A DNA stretch of 64,000 nucleotides from Ectobius pallidus (GCA_964059195.1 CAXKWD010000005.1:91835882-91899881), one strand, 5' to 3'; shown: positions 11,430 to 23,695, numbered from the stretch's first letter. A program made the numbers and translations. The notes: generated from the sequence alone by a model not told the origin.

Positions 11430-14400
11430 AGCAAATTCCAAGAATAAACTATACTTTAAAAAAGCCTAAGGTCTGCTCTTTATCAGTTAAAGTGGCCACA
11501 ATAGGGACGTAGCCAACCCGAAATGGAAAAAAAGTAGGAAATGTTACCTAATTAAAATGTTCTCCTCATCGAGTATTCTTAAATAAAGTGTTTTATTTCC
11601 CTTATTCCAACTGGTACTTATTACCAGTTGTAAAATTAAGCCTTCAAATTTCATTTGATGTATTTTCTTTTCAAAAATATTATTATTTTGGAACAGTAAG
11701 AAGTACGGTATGTGTTTTAAAAATATATATTTTGTTTGTAACTGAAAATACAAATTGAAATGAAAATTGAAGGCTTAATTTTAACAAGAAACAAGGAGTA
11801 CACCAGACACCCCCCGTGGGCCCCTCTCGAATTAAAACCCTGGCAACGTCCTTGGGCCACCATCTTGAAAGGGAACCCAAAAATAAAAATCCTTACACAT
11901 ACGTCGTTTTTAATGACATGAAGGAACATGTATGCAAAAATGGAAGGAAATCGAACAACGCCCTTGATCAGACATCCGGATTTTACCGAGACAGTCCCTG
12001 TTTCGAGCATATTGTCCCGGTGACCCCAGAAAGGTTTTCGGGACACCTAAAGGTTCATGTTTTAAGAAATTATTACTTATGTATGCCTACTGTATATAAT
12101 TTATTATGATTGTGTTTTTTTTTTCTTTTTTTAACCAGATAGCGACTCCCCTTGCAATAAGAGAGTAAATTCGTCTACCAGAGATTCTGAATTTCAGGCT
12201 TAGAAATTATTATAATTTGTTATTCCATGAATTAAGTTGGCGTCTGTTTGAAAGTAATATCATATCATATCATATATCAGTTGGTTCAGGCTATTATTGC
12301 CTACGAGTCTGTGCAAGTTAGTGTCTACTAATTTCTAAGTTTCGCACTGAGTGATGAAAAGAAAGAAAAAAATTGTATACAGTTAACTTATACACTGAAG
12401 ATATTTCCCTTTTGTAAAAGAAACTAAGGAAATAAAAATCAGGAGCCCCTGAAGTAAATCAATATTTCTGAAAACTGAAAAAAAGATTAATTCCTTACAT
12501 AAGAATTATTAATATCCACTTTGATCTCCAATTGCTCTATTAGTAATCTAATTGCAACAATAATTTGAATAATTCATTTGTAAATAATAACATGTTGAAA
12601 GAAAGAACACACTGAAAAAGTTTGAATATTGTATTGTTCGGTAAGGTGATCCTTTTTTTTCTCTCTCTCTTTCTCTCTGCTCTCCCTGGCCTTTGGTCGA
12701 AACTGCATAACAAACAAATTTACTGACGAAACAGACGACATACCGAGCGGACGAATTGTATAGGAATTTGCTTCACTCGGTCAACTACGATATTTTAATT
12801 ACGAATAATTTTGTTTAACTTAGTCCCTAATCATGAAGTTACACTATTCTTATTCATCCATAAGGAAGCACAACGAACAGATTATCATTGCTAATATAAA
12901 TAATTTCGAAAATATAGTTGAAGGCACGAGCAAGGCTGAACGATTTATCCAACCTGGAATCAGACAGACACACCCATATAATATGTCTATGTTAACAATT
13001 CTGCGAATTCATGTTAGGCCTATATATATATCCGTAATATCAGGTCCATTGCACTGAAAATGGTTCCCAGATGTCAGGGCAACTTGCTCTATTCAGACTG
13101 TTGAATTCCGGTTATAATACCTCAAAACCAGTACAAGCTTATATGTGAGAATAAGGTTTCTTCATACCAGAAGACTCAATGGACCAATAGTTAACCTTTT
13201 TAGAACTGAATTTATACGTCACTGTAAGCATCCATCCATCGGGTGAAGTCATTGGGCTCTAATTTTCAAATCAAAGAGGAATATTTCAGTAAAATAGCTG
13301 GTTACAACGACCAACTATTTTAACACATTGATAAACGTTTTAACATAAAGTATTAATCAGTCTTATATCCCTGCTAAAATGCAGTTTTTTCAGTGACGCA
13401 TATATAGACAACGCCAATAGCAGTGACGAACCGAACGTGAACAAAACTCTTTTTTGTTTGAGCTAGTACGTTTCTTCTCTTAGTTAATACTATAACCTTA
13501 CATATAAAACATTAAGATTCCTATGCAAAATCCCAAATTTTCAGAATTCATATTCAGGAATTCACTAACCTAAATATCGGGTTTTTCGAATGTAGAAAGT
13601 TAAATTGTACCGGTAATAGTTTGGCGTATTCAATGTAGATATTAATACTTTTTTTTTCCTTTGGCAAAACATTCAAAACGCCTGATGGAACTTTATGCAG
13701 TTAATTGATTTCTAAGCAACTGACCCAGATTGACTTCTGTATTTGGAAAAACTGTTTCTTTAAGATTAGATTTAACATCATCTTCATGAGCTTCTTCCTC
13801 TATTTGGTGCATGTGAGTGTGGTGACTGACAATGAGTGCCAGTTTTTAAGCCGGTTGTCGACCAAGAGCTAAGCTACGCCTTACTAAGATAAGCTAACTG
13901 CAGCTAAGCTAAGCTAAAGTTGGATGCCCACCAAAAACTAAGTGACTGTCCCTTAATGAGAGTCATTGGCTCGTTAGGACTTTTCTCAAATAAATAAAAA
14001 AATGTATTAAAAAATAATTATTGTGATTACCAAGCAATGAAGACAAAATCATTTCTTTATTATTGCCAGCTTTCACGCTAAGCAACCTTATTTCGGCCAA
14101 TTTAAAGAAAACTGTGTACTCATGTCGTTGGAAATTTTGTAAAAAGGAGCCGGGAAAGTAATCATTTGGGATTAGAGAAAATGGTCGGGAACGAAATATC
14201 ACTAGCACGAAGACTTTTTAGTGTTTAATAAAACAGCAAGAATAGTAAATGCTAACCACTATATTTATGTTTTAGGAACTGAACACTCAAGCTTCACTGC
14301 TCTATTACTGAACTGCTAAAATACTACCGATAAGGATTAAAAATTTCCTGGTGCTTGAAGACTATGTAGGCCTAATAAAATACAGTAGGACCTTAAGTAC

Positions 14401-14959
14401 TCTAGTATAATGATATTACATGCTTTCATTATGTGGTGAACTCGATGTGGTAAACAGTCATATGAAAGTTAAAGATGAAAGTGAAATGAATAAGAAGTGA
14501 TGTCATTCATAAAAGGTAAGAGGAGCAATCGTCGAATTGACACCTCGAAACATTTAGAAAGCTTGCAACATAAAAGGCCGTGAGAGTCGAAGTGTCACTG
14601 CACTGATTTTTCAGCTTTCCTTGAATCGGAATCTTGTTTTATGACTTGATGACACTTGATTCATTTCCTTGTTGCACTGTTATGAATTTCAAGTTAACCG
14701 AATGCCTAAATAAGAGCAAGCAAACATTATAGCCTAGAGATAGGTAATACAGCTGAAGATAAAAAGAGCACAAGTATACGACAGTTTTATGGAAATAATA
14801 ACAGTCGTCGTAGATGCCAATGAAAAAGTATTTGTAAAATAAAGTGAATGGGATACAATCAAGATAAAATAAAACGGAAGCTTATTGACTATCCTAAATA
14901 TCTTTATCTCGATTTAAACGCTATATTTTAGCATTCATTTTATACCCTCTATAACAACA
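11430..14959. other. No recognisable gene; short simple repeats only
   Basis: AT-rich sequence with a pyrimidine tract at about 12650-12690. Small open frames such as 11816-12109 and 12833-13057 overlap others and carry no motif I recognise. Confidence 0.45.
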
Positions 14960-15129
14960 TATAGTCGACGAGCAAATGTTTATACAATGGGATGGATAGG
15001 TATTGTCTGTCTCACTCTTAAGTAGATACGAGTAATGTGATAGAGTGGGACAGACTTATTTCAAGGCCATTTCTAGAGCGGCCAGTATCTACCAATTCCA
15101 CTGTCTAAAACATTTGCGCGCCGACTATA
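14960..15129. mobile_element. MITE, 170 bp, with 22-bp terminal inverted repeats
   Basis: The left end TATAGTCGACGAGCAAATGT (continuing TT) and the right end (15108-15129) are complementary at 20 of 22 positions. The outermost TATA could include a TA target duplication, which would fit a Tc1/mariner-type mobiliser, but this cannot be fixed from one copy. The interior is non-coding. Confidence 0.75.
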
Positions 15130-15604
15130 AAAATATCTTCATATAGGCAAATATGTTAAAATACGGTACATATTGTTTATATAATCGTAATACTACAATT
15201 AAGTCTACACCATGATTCCCAGCAACTATAATATTACATTTACAATGTCCTTAAAATGTCGAATATTGTATTGATTAAAAAATATTTTTAAAGTGTTGGA
15301 TTCTAATGTTAATTTAAAACTTAATAACATTTGGGTGTAAAACTATGTAAGTTACAGTATTGATGATTAACAGATTATCTGAACGATTGATATATAGTAA
15401 AGATATTTAAGGAAGACAATAGCTTTATATGATTAACATTCTTCCGAAATAATATTTGAGGGCAAAATATTGAAGTTGAGATAATAATTATAATAATACA
15501 TTCTTCAAGAAGACTACGAAATCCAATTGCCTACAGACGTATAAGGATTATGTACAACTAAGGGTAGTCGAGTTCCGTATCGATAAAACTAAATTTAATT
15601 GTAA

Positions 15605-18600
15605 TATACTATCATACCAGCTGGAGTGAATGACTTAATGTATCTTACGCGTGTTTACAAAACAAAAAATATTAAATGGTCGCATTTTCGGAGTGCAGCA
15701 GTGCGGAACCTAAGACCTATTAGTGAACAAGTTAAATATGTTAATACTCACCAAGAGCTGAATAAATTGGTAGACAATTTGACAAACACTATTAAACAAA
15801 TGTGTGATAAATATCTTCCTACACTTTCTCACAGAGTAGCAAAGAATTACTGGTGGAATCAGGAGCTGACTATAATGAGGAAAAGATTGTTGGCCTGTAA
15901 CAGGAGATTTAAAAGAGCTAAGTGTCTCCTACTCAAGGAACGTTACGAAGAGGTCTATCATAAAGTCAGAGACGAGTATAAGACTAAAATCCATCAAGCA
16001 AAGAACAATAGCTGGAAAAACTTTTGTTCTCTACAGTCTGCCCAAAATCCATGGAACGTAATATACAAACTATGTAGAAGACCAGAAAACTTAAACAGAA
16101 CGTTGTCTACCCTGAAAACAGAGGATGGATTTACAACAACTGCGTTAGAAACTGCAAATGTATTGGTTCGTAGATTTTTTCCTGATGACACAGAAGACAC
16201 TCCAGAACAGCAATACATCCGTTCTGAATCTCAGACTGATCTCAACACACCAGATGACTGTGCCTTTACATTTTCTGAGGTGGCACGTGTTATAAGTCTG
16301 CAAAACGATTCCAAGGCGCCAGGAATCGATAAAATCTCTGCCAACATTATTAAAGCTATACAAATAAGTCAACCTACATTGTTGTTGGAGATTTTTAATA
16401 AGTGTTTAACATTAGGAGCCTTTCCTGACTGCTGGAAAACAGCGATAGTGAAGGTCATACCAAAACCTAATTGTAAACAAAAACATACAGCTGCCTCCTT
16501 CAGACCCATTAGTTTATTACCTGTCTTGGGGAAATGCTTGGAAAAACTCATCATTGAGCGGGTTATGTTTGCGTTCCAAACTAATAATATGCTAAGTGAC
16601 CGACAATTTGGATTCACTCAACAAAAATCAACCGAAGATGCAGTGAGCCAAGTGGTTGATTGGATGAAAGAGACTATTTTAGAGAAGAAAATTGGCGCTA
16701 TGGTGTCCTTAGATATATCGGGCGCTTTTGACCACGCTTGGTGGCCGAAGATACTTTTACAACTAAAAGTAAAGAAATGCCCCAAAAATATATTCAACCT
16801 AATTAAAAGCTACTTTAATAATCGAAAAATAGAGCTTGCCATAAGTGATCAGAAAGTAACCAAAGGTATTACACGTGGCTGCCCCCAAGGGTCAACCTGC
16901 AGTCCAGGATTCTGGATCATATTATATGATGACCTTCTTAAACAAACGCTTCCAGAAGACTGCAGCTTAATAGCGTATGCAGATGATGCTTTACTGCTTG
17001 CAAAATCAAGCACTTTTGGAGATATACAGCACAAAGTAAATAATGGGCTACAGGTCATTTTTGAATGGGGTCAAACAAATAAACTTCAATTTAATCCTGA
17101 GAAAACTTCTGCTATGATGATTACCAAGCGAAGGAAAATAGACGTTGTGAATTTCATAATGAATGGACAAAACATTAAAATGGTTGACAGCTTTTGCTAT
17201 CTGGGTGTAATACTAGATACAAAGCTAACATTTAGATCACATTTGAATCACATTGCCAACAAAGCCAGTAAACTACTTCTTAACTTATCTAAGGCGTCCA
17301 GACCTAGTTGGGGATTTAATTACTCCATACTGAAAATTATTTATCGCGGAGCGATTGAGCCTCTGATTTTATATTGTGTTGCTGCCTATGAAGAAATTTT
17401 ACATAAAAAATGGGCTCAGAAAAAATTACAGCAAATACAAAGAGGATTTCTTCTACGAATGATAAGAGGTTATCGTACAATTTCTACTGATGCTGCCCAA
17501 ATTATAGCTGCCATAGAGCCCTTATATTTGAGTGGACTCTTCTTGGCTAGTATAAATAATATTAAGAGAGGTCGAAAGATCCCCGATATTGTCTCCCATT
17601 TACAACTACAAACACCGGTACATTGGAGTTTACTCGGCCATCCAGCACATTATAACACCAGTTTCATGCAATTGTGTTCTGAACTTGTAGACCAACATTC
17701 TTACTACATTTATACAGATGGGTCACGTTACATTAATTGTGAAACTCAGGAAGTTATGGTGGGATGTGCTTTTGTGGTTTATGATAATAGTGCTTCTGAA
17801 ATTTATTCTGCTTTGTATAAACTATCGTCACACTGTTCTGTGTTTCAAGCGGAATTGTTCGCCATAAAAGAAGCTGTTAAATGGTGTATTGATAGTAGCA
17901 ATAGTGCTTGTATAAACAGTGACTCACAGTCGGCTTTACAAGCCGTAGATGATAAATATAATAAGGATGCACTAGCCACAGACATTAGACATGCACTAAA
18001 TACAAGCACAATTCATATTTGTTTAACCTGGGTCCGAGGTCACATGGGAAATTTAGGAAATGAGAAAGCAGATGAATTAGCTAAGTTAGGTGCTTCTTCA
18101 AATGTTAAAACTTCTTATAGTTTATGCCCTATATCCTTCATTAAGAAAACATTAAGAGAATATATGCACAGCCAATGGGATCGGATTTGGCAAGAAACGA
18201 ATAACGGCAGCACAACGAAAGATTTGTTTTTCCCTAGAGTGCAAGATAGAATGGCTTGTACACTTTTGATTCCGGATTATATTACGACTCAATTCTTAAC
18301 AGGGCATGGGAAATTTGGTGAATACTTACATAGATTTAAAATTTCTACCTCTGCAAATTGTAAATGTAAAGAGGAAAGTCAATCTGTTAAGCACCTCTTA
18401 TTTCATTGTCCATTATTTACGCACGAACGTTATCAGTTAATATTATATTTAAATTTTCTAAATTTTGACTTTACTACACCAATCTGCCGTCTCTTCTTAA
18501 ATAAGCAAAGTTACAAAGTTGTTTTAAGTTTCATGAATAGTGTTTTTGCAAAATTGTAATATGTATATGTAGTTTACTGTATACTCTGTATATATGTTTA

Positions 18601-18682
18601 ATCTATAACCCTAATATGCCATCTGGTAAAATAGGGTTCTGTATTTTTGGGAATTCAATAATAATATATATATATATATATA
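15605..18682 (+). mobile_element. 5'-truncated non-LTR retrotransposon (LINE), I/LOA/R1-like
   Basis: The element consists of the C-terminal three quarters of ORF2 (see the CDS) and a short 3' UTR of about 100 bp ending in a (TA)n tract (18664-18684). The frame is open only from 15605. No endonuclease or ORF1 sequence lies upstream in any frame, so the copy appears truncated at its 5' end, the usual outcome of incomplete reverse transcription. I could not identify a target duplication. It lies between a MITE (14960-15129) and a stretch at 18683 that resembles the end of that MITE. Confidence 0.85.
15626..18559 (+). CDS. LINE ORF2 (partial): reverse transcriptase, RNase H and C-terminal CCHC knuckle
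   Basis: This would copy LINE RNA into DNA at the insertion site. The frame is uninterrupted for 977 codons. The listed first codon is GTG, the first ATG is at 15638, and neither is likely the true start because the protein is cut at its N terminus. Residues 1-220 are the basic linker that normally follows the AP-type endonuclease. The RT domain (about 225-520) has FRPISLLPVLGKCLEKLI, SLDISGAFD with D363, RGCPQGSTCSPGFW and the catalytic YADD at 451-454. RNase H H1 (about 692-825) has TDGS (D698), QAEL (E743), NSDSQSAL (D766) and NEKADELAK (D816). A C-x-C-x8-H-x4-C knuckle is at 912-928. RNase H plus the PQGSxCSP-W signature suggests the I/LOA/R1 group, with the clade uncertain. Intact catalytic residues point to a young insertion, but without endonuclease it is probably inactive. 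Confidence 0.92.
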   Translation: MNDLMYLTRVYKTKNIKWSHFRSAAVRNLRPISEQVKYVNTHQELNKLVDNLTNTIKQMCDKYLPTLSHRVAKNYWWNQELTIMRKRLLACNRRFKRAKCLLLKERYEEVYHKVRDEYKTKIHQAKNNSWKNFCSLQSAQNPWNVIYKLCRRPENLNRTLSTLKTEDGFTTTALETANVLVRRFFPDDTEDTPEQQYIRSESQTDLNTPDDCAFTFSEVARVISLQNDSKAPGIDKISANIIKAIQISQPTLLLEIFNKCLTLGAFPDCWKTAIVKVIPKPNCKQKHTAASFRPISLLPVLGKCLEKLIIERVMFAFQTNNMLSDRQFGFTQQKSTEDAVSQVVDWMKETILEKKIGAMVSLDISGAFDHAWWPKILLQLKVKKCPKNIFNLIKSYFNNRKIELAISDQKVTKGITRGCPQGSTCSPGFWIILYDDLLKQTLPEDCSLIAYADDALLLAKSSTFGDIQHKVNNGLQVIFEWGQTNKLQFNPEKTSAMMITKRRKIDVVNFIMNGQNIKMVDSFCYLGVILDTKLTFRSHLNHIANKASKLLLNLSKASRPSWGFNYSILKIIYRGAIEPLILYCVAAYEEILHKKWAQKKLQQIQRGFLLRMIRGYRTISTDAAQIIAAIEPLYLSGLFLASINNIKRGRKIPDIVSHLQLQTPVHWSLLGHPAHYNTSFMQLCSELVDQHSYYIYTDGSRYINCETQEVMVGCAFVVYDNSASEIYSALYKLSSHCSVFQAELFAIKEAVKWCIDSSNSACINSDSQSALQAVDDKYNKDALATDIRHALNTSTIHICLTWVRGHMGNLGNEKADELAKLGASSNVKTSYSLCPISFIKKTLREYMHSQWDRIWQETNNGSTTKDLFFPRVQDRMACTLLIPDYITTQFLTGHGKFGEYLHRFKISTSANCKCKEESQSVKHLLFHCPLFTHERYQLILYLNFLNFDFTTPICRLFLNKQSYKVVLSFMNSVFAKL

Positions 18683-19640
18683 TATAGTCGGCGAGCACAG
18701 TAGTCCTGACAAGTTTTTTCATTCTATAATAAATGGTGCACGATGATCGTACATTAAAATAAACAGCGAACTTAGTAATTACTAGATTTTTAGGCTTGGC
18801 GAAGATAATATTTAGGAGAGTATTTCTTGGAGTGGCAGAAAAATTGTAATAATTATTTCGCTCTGCCCAGCTGCCTGTGTTATTATACAAGAAGTCAGAC
18901 ACTCCTGGGTGATACATGAATATTAAGGTCGTTTGGACCGCACCAATCTCCGGCAGTGACTGCCTGTCACACAAGGTCGTATTAGGCTACTAGGTCAGAA
19001 AACGTACCAAAAAATCTAAATGAGATTATAGAGTAATTTAGACACCATATTATTACACACAGTGTAGAATACAATGAAAACATTTTTGTGATAAGAGATA
19101 ATACACCAGCATGAAGTTAACTACTTCGCTTATTTTTTTATTACATTTCAAGATATTCATTAACAACACTTTAATTGCAGTACCTCATGCTACATTGTAT
19201 TCCGCAATGCCCATTAAAAACGTTAGAAGATTTACACCAGGAGAGTTCAGGCATGGTTTAGCAATTTGAATTTCTATTATATTATGATTTCCTTTGGCAT
19301 TCCCTAGTCACCTACTGTAACCAGTATTGTGGTATCGATCTCAATTATGTTTTAGAGATAAAAATTGATTTTATTCTATCCAGCTCTGATTTACGAATAC
19401 TCGTAGTTAAGGGAGTTACAGTTAAAATTGAGCGAGTAAATTCCGCTTCAGGGCCGATTTTCAGATTCATACGTATATGAACTCTCTTCATTTCCAAGGA
19501 AATTTGTATAATTATCTTAAACAAGAATGAATTCGTTTCATTAGGAGTATTCAGTCCTGACATGATTACAATAATATTCGGTTTTATCTTGAAGGGGTTA
19601 CTTCATCTTCACACGGATTTTTCCTACGATAAGAATGGTG
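18683..19640. other. Anonymous sequence beginning with a MITE-like terminus
   Basis: It starts with TATAGTCGGCGAGCA (18683-18697), matching the terminal repeat of the MITE at 14960-15129 over about 14 bases, but no matching opposite end is visible. The rest is AT-rich, and the minus-strand open frame at 18603-18974 has no recognisable domain. Confidence 0.35.
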
Positions 19641-19803
19641 TGATATTATTTTATTGTTAGTATTATGTATTACCGTATTATTATATTTTTGAAGGTGTAC
19701 ATATGATGTATCTTGTATTCATCCTATTTGAATAGAAGAAAAGGCCCTATGGCCTTTAACCTGCCAGGAAATAAGGCATTATTATTATTGTCATTATTAT
19801 TAT
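19640..19803 (+). mobile_element. LINE 3' tail remnant with (ATT)n end
   Basis: AAAAGGCCCTATGGCCTTTA followed by ACCTGCCAGGAAATAAGGCA and then ATTATTATTATT is typical of the 3' end of an arthropod non-LTR element. No coding sequence remains upstream. Confidence 0.45.
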
Positions 19804-20289
19804 ACATATGTATTTTTAACCAAGAGGAAAATATCTGCTGGAGTTTACGTGACCTAGTGTGGGCGAAATTAAGAATTTCTATTCCCTAGATAAAGTGAAA
19901 GGAAAATACAATGATAATGGGAGTTACCGCATTATTATCTAATGCTCGAATTTAATAGTACTTCTTTGCTGAACGGAAGCATGGAACCTGAATTTCGACC
20001 AGTAACACCTTGCGGCAAGGTTACAGCATGCGTGTAGTAGGCCTAATCCCTGCTCCTTGTACTTGAAGGATAACCAGCGCTGATCGTATACAGACGCTGG
20101 TTCAGGATCAGATCACCATAGCGATATCAAGACAAATCTCAGCATAGGCTCTTATAAGGAAAACGTTTTTTTACACGGTTGGCATCATCATTCTCGTTAA
20201 TCTGTAAATATCAATGCAATGTTTAAAATTCATTATTTTGATGACATCTCCGCTAGATACAGCTTCTTTGTAACTGTGACATAATATTT

Positions 20290-20790
20290 ATGATCCAAGC
20301 GGTAAAAATGGGATTTTATTTTGAAAGTAGGTACGTTTGCGAAACGAGCCCGTAAAGATGAGTACAGCAATCCTACGAGCAAAATAAAATCGTTTTACCA
20401 TGTTTATCATACACCATTTTTAGACAGCCCTTAAAATTTGTCTAATAATACTAAACGTCAGACTTATTGTAATGAATTGCGCATCATGGAGTCAGTCCTA
20501 TTGGAGGGCGCAGACAGCTGCTAATTGGTTTTCTGGTACACGGCTGCCAACTTAAAGACAACGTTTTTCACTCACCAAGTATGACGATTTTTGCAATCAC
20601 CGAGAGAGATTTCACATTTTAAAAGGCGTATTGAATTTTAAGATTTTAAATGTTTACCAAACTGAGTCTATTTAATAATCATATGCAAATATTTCAAGTA
20701 AAGGATATTTTCCACGAGTTAGTAACCGTGAGAGGTTACAATTTTATACCAGTTAGTGGCATATCTTTCTTGTTTTAATTGCCATTAATT
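20290..20790 (+). repeat. Interspersed repeat, copy 1 of 2 (unclassified)
   Basis: It is colinear with 28195-28710. Shared blocks include GATTTTATTTTGAAAGTAGG, TTTGCGAAACGA, CACCAAGTATRACG, TTTAAAAGGCGTATTGA and ACCAAACTGAGTCTATTTAA. Divergence is roughly a quarter to a third. No terminal repeats or coding capacity are seen. Confidence 0.6.
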
Positions 20791-21328
20791 ATCATTAAAA
20801 GTGCTGCTTTTACCTTAGACCGTCTAAGAATGAACATTTGTTAAATTTGTAGAGCAAAATATATCAAACAATTTTTATTATTTATGGAGTCAAGTTTAAG
20901 GAATCACATACCACATAAATTGTCCACATTTTATCTTACGTAAGCACTATATAAGTAGGCCTAAAATCTTTGAATTGGGTGTACAACTTGTTTTATGAAA
21001 CCAAACTTGAGTTGGTAGGAAGTAAAGCGGTTCAGTCTTTCCACTGATCTGCAATTAGCGAGCTGATTTCCCAAGCTTTCCGAGGGACGATATTATAAAA
21101 GAACCGAAATGATAACGAGATGAATTTAGTCACAAACGCAATAGAAATTTCTAGACGATCAAAGTACACCGAAACTATTACGGATGTTTGTTATGCATAT
21201 CCTTAAATACCGAGTTTCATACCAATTACATTCAGTCCACCACCTCATCATTTTACTTCTACTCGCTTAATTGGAGAAATGATGATTAAGTGAAATTAAA
21301 CAGCCAGAAATAATACTTTTAGAGGTTC

Positions 21329-21330
<2 letters not shown>

Positions 21331-21384
<54 letters not shown>

Positions 21385-21406
21385 TATCGTAGTTTCACCT
21401 CTCCCT
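21331..21406 (-). mobile_element. Severely truncated SINE (family 2) with 14-bp TSD
   Basis: The (TTTC)n run (21331-21385) plus TCGTAGTTTCACCTCTCCC is the 3' end, on the minus strand, of the same SINE that is complete at 33823-34262. Flanking TTTTAGAGGTTCTC occurs at 21317-21330 and 21407-21420. Only about 20 bases of SINE body were inserted. Confidence 0.85.
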
Positions 21407-22323
21407 TTTTAGAGGTTCTCAACAGAAAATAATGTAAAATAAGATTATAATTCGAGATAATGGCATACATGAATGATATTAAACATACATGGAATTTATT
21501 TAGAAGTGATGTGCAAGGAATATTTAAAGTAAAGAGAGAATTGCCTTTAATTAATTTACAGGTCATTTGAGCGTTTAAAAATGCCATAAAAATGTAAAAA
21601 AAAAAATTACTGTAGAACTATATTAATGTGGTTCATATCAGCATATCAGTTATCAATTGAAGTATTCAACTCAATTTGGTACACTATAATAATCCAACTC
21701 TATATTACAAAATAAAAGTCGATGCTGCAGAGGTAAAGACCTGACGTGATGGCGTGAGGTGTTTTATTGGGGTCACTAGTGGTCATCGCTCCAGAGTATC
21801 TGCCATCATTTATGCTCAAAAGACGTCCATCAGAAATATACCACATAAGCCAACATCATACCAGTACAATAATCAATCCAAAGTTAACAGGCGCTCAGTT
21901 TAACTCAAGTTATGGTTTCGATGTCAAATCCTTTAAATTGTTTTTCTTCATAAACAAAATCAATCACCAATTACTTGATATTCACAGTCTTTGAATAAAA
22001 AACTCTTAAGAGTTTTAAGAAGGTACAGTACAACGCCAGGGTTCCGTTGAAGGGAGGGCCTAAAGAAAATAGCATGAATTACACAACATTCACAGTTCTT
22101 GTTTCTATAAATTCTGAACTTAAGAAGTTGCAGGAACATTGTTTTCCCTCCCTAATACTTGACTGCTTTTACTATAATTCATTTGCTTGGAAAAATTTAG
22201 TGCATATTAAAGAATGAGTTACTTTTGAAACAGTTCAACCGGTATCAGTGCAAAAAAAGAACATTGTTCAATCGTAACTTTTACTCATTTCAGTGTATCT
22301 TCTGTATATTCCTGAACATATAC

Positions 22324-22326
<3 letters not shown>

Positions 22327-22355
<29 letters not shown>

Positions 22356-22507
22356 TGTATGTATGTATGTATGTATGTATGTATGTATGTATGTATGTAT
22401 GTATGTATGTATGTATGCATGTGTGTATGTATGTATGCATGTGTGTATGTATGTATGCATGTGTGTATGTATGTATGTATGCATGTATGTTGCCTATGTA
22501 TATATAT
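22327..22507. repeat. (ATGT)n microsatellite with a higher-order variant array
   Basis: About 24 pure ATGT units are followed by repeats of the 20-bp pattern GTATGTATGTATGCATGTGT. Overlapping cysteine/tyrosine/methionine-rich frames on both strands are artefacts of this repeat. Confidence 0.95.
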
Positions 22508-22745
22508 AAAACTAAGGATTTCTTTTGATTAGGCCTCATGTGGTTATGGCTAAATCAACATGTAAGTTATATGGAAATTCAATTTGTGAAGACAAGATGC
22601 AATGATGTAGAGAGACAAAAATTAGCGCAGTTTTAGAAGAAAAGAGAACTCTTGTATTTTATATGTACATGAAAAGCAGACGAAAGAAAGAGTAGACATT
22701 GGCTGGTAGAGGTTGGGATATGAAAGCTGCAAGGCAGAAGAGTGA

Positions 22746-22912
22746 CCGTTGGAGAAAAGATTTGCCCTTTATGTAATCTGAGGATGCCAAACATTTTTAT
22801 TCAATGTAATAGGACTAGTAAATTTAGAAAACAACAGTGGTTCCTTGAATCACATTTCAGTAATAGTAACGAACAAATCGCCTATATTAAAATAATTCAT
22901 GAAAAGTAAGAA
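22746..22912 (+). pseudogene. LINE ORF2 C-terminal fragment (CPLCNL-type)
   Basis: The plus strand encodes GEKICPLCNLRMPNIFIQC and then RTSKFRKQQWFLESHF up to a stop after IIHEK. The C-x2-C start and the basic tail resemble the extreme C terminus of arthropod LINE ORF2 proteins, but the usual histidine before the last cysteine is missing. No reverse transcriptase is left upstream. Alternatively it is chance coding, so my confidence is modest. Confidence 0.4.
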
Positions 22913-23440
22913 AGTACAATATCGGAGTTAAAAGAATTTGGCAGGTGACCGTGAAGAATGACTAAAATGGGTAAATATTTAAAAGTAATTAGTTAAATTT
23001 TGTACTGTATCGTATTTTTTCAACTGAACGAATGAACTATATTCAACTAGTCACCTCTTAGGTTCTATGGTTACCGTTATTAGGTCAAGACCTGGAGGCC
23101 TAAGTTCAGTACTAGCCGGCCACTATATGAATGCGTGCGGCAGGAAGAACAACTAAGCAGCCTTATTGGTGTTCTGTGGACTTAACCCTTTGTTTGGCAA
23201 GACTTATTTCCCACACAATACACAAAACGTTCCCCCTCCCACTGGCTTTAGTGGCATGTCCCATTGCAGTACGCAGTACTACATGCCTTACTTAACATAC
23301 TTCGAGTTAGCTTGTACTTATTTGCACATTGTCTTCCACACTTATTGTTGACTTATTCACTATAGATACTCTTTAGGTTATCACTTCACTTAACACTTCA
23401 CAATATCACTTAACAACATCTTCATAATGTTACTTATATA

Positions 23441-23695
23441 TTATTTTTGTTCGCCAAAGTCTATGCTCTGTATAAATGTTTTAAAGACTCTCAAATGATT
23501 TGAGATTAGCTGCGCTTTACTCACTGGCCATTTAGCACGTTTAGATCCAATTTCTTTTATCATTTTGTCTCTTTGTGGTTTAAGTTTGTGACATCTATAA
23601 ATCAAATGTTCTGCTGTTTGATCCATTTTAAGACAGATACAAATAGGGTCCTGTATTAGACCTAGTCGGTGTAGGTAACCCTTGTCGGACTGCAA
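23441..23695 (-). pseudogene. LINE ORF2 C-terminal fragment with CCHC knuckle
   Basis: Eighty-four codons on the minus strand read YLHRLGLIQDPICICLKMDQ, then TAEHLIYRC. The spacing C-x-C-x8-H-x4-C equals that of the intact LINE at 15626-18559, so this is the end of a related but distinct I/R1-group ORF2. Everything upstream is missing (5' truncation near 23700). The 3' UTR would run toward 23350. It is inactive. Confidence 0.7.

Noticed and set aside
15994..17058. Minus-strand frames of 69-82 codons
   Set aside because: Shadows of the LINE ORF2 on the plus strand.
22225..22539. Four cysteine/tyrosine or histidine/threonine-rich frames on both strands
   Set aside because: Direct translations of the ATGT microsatellite.
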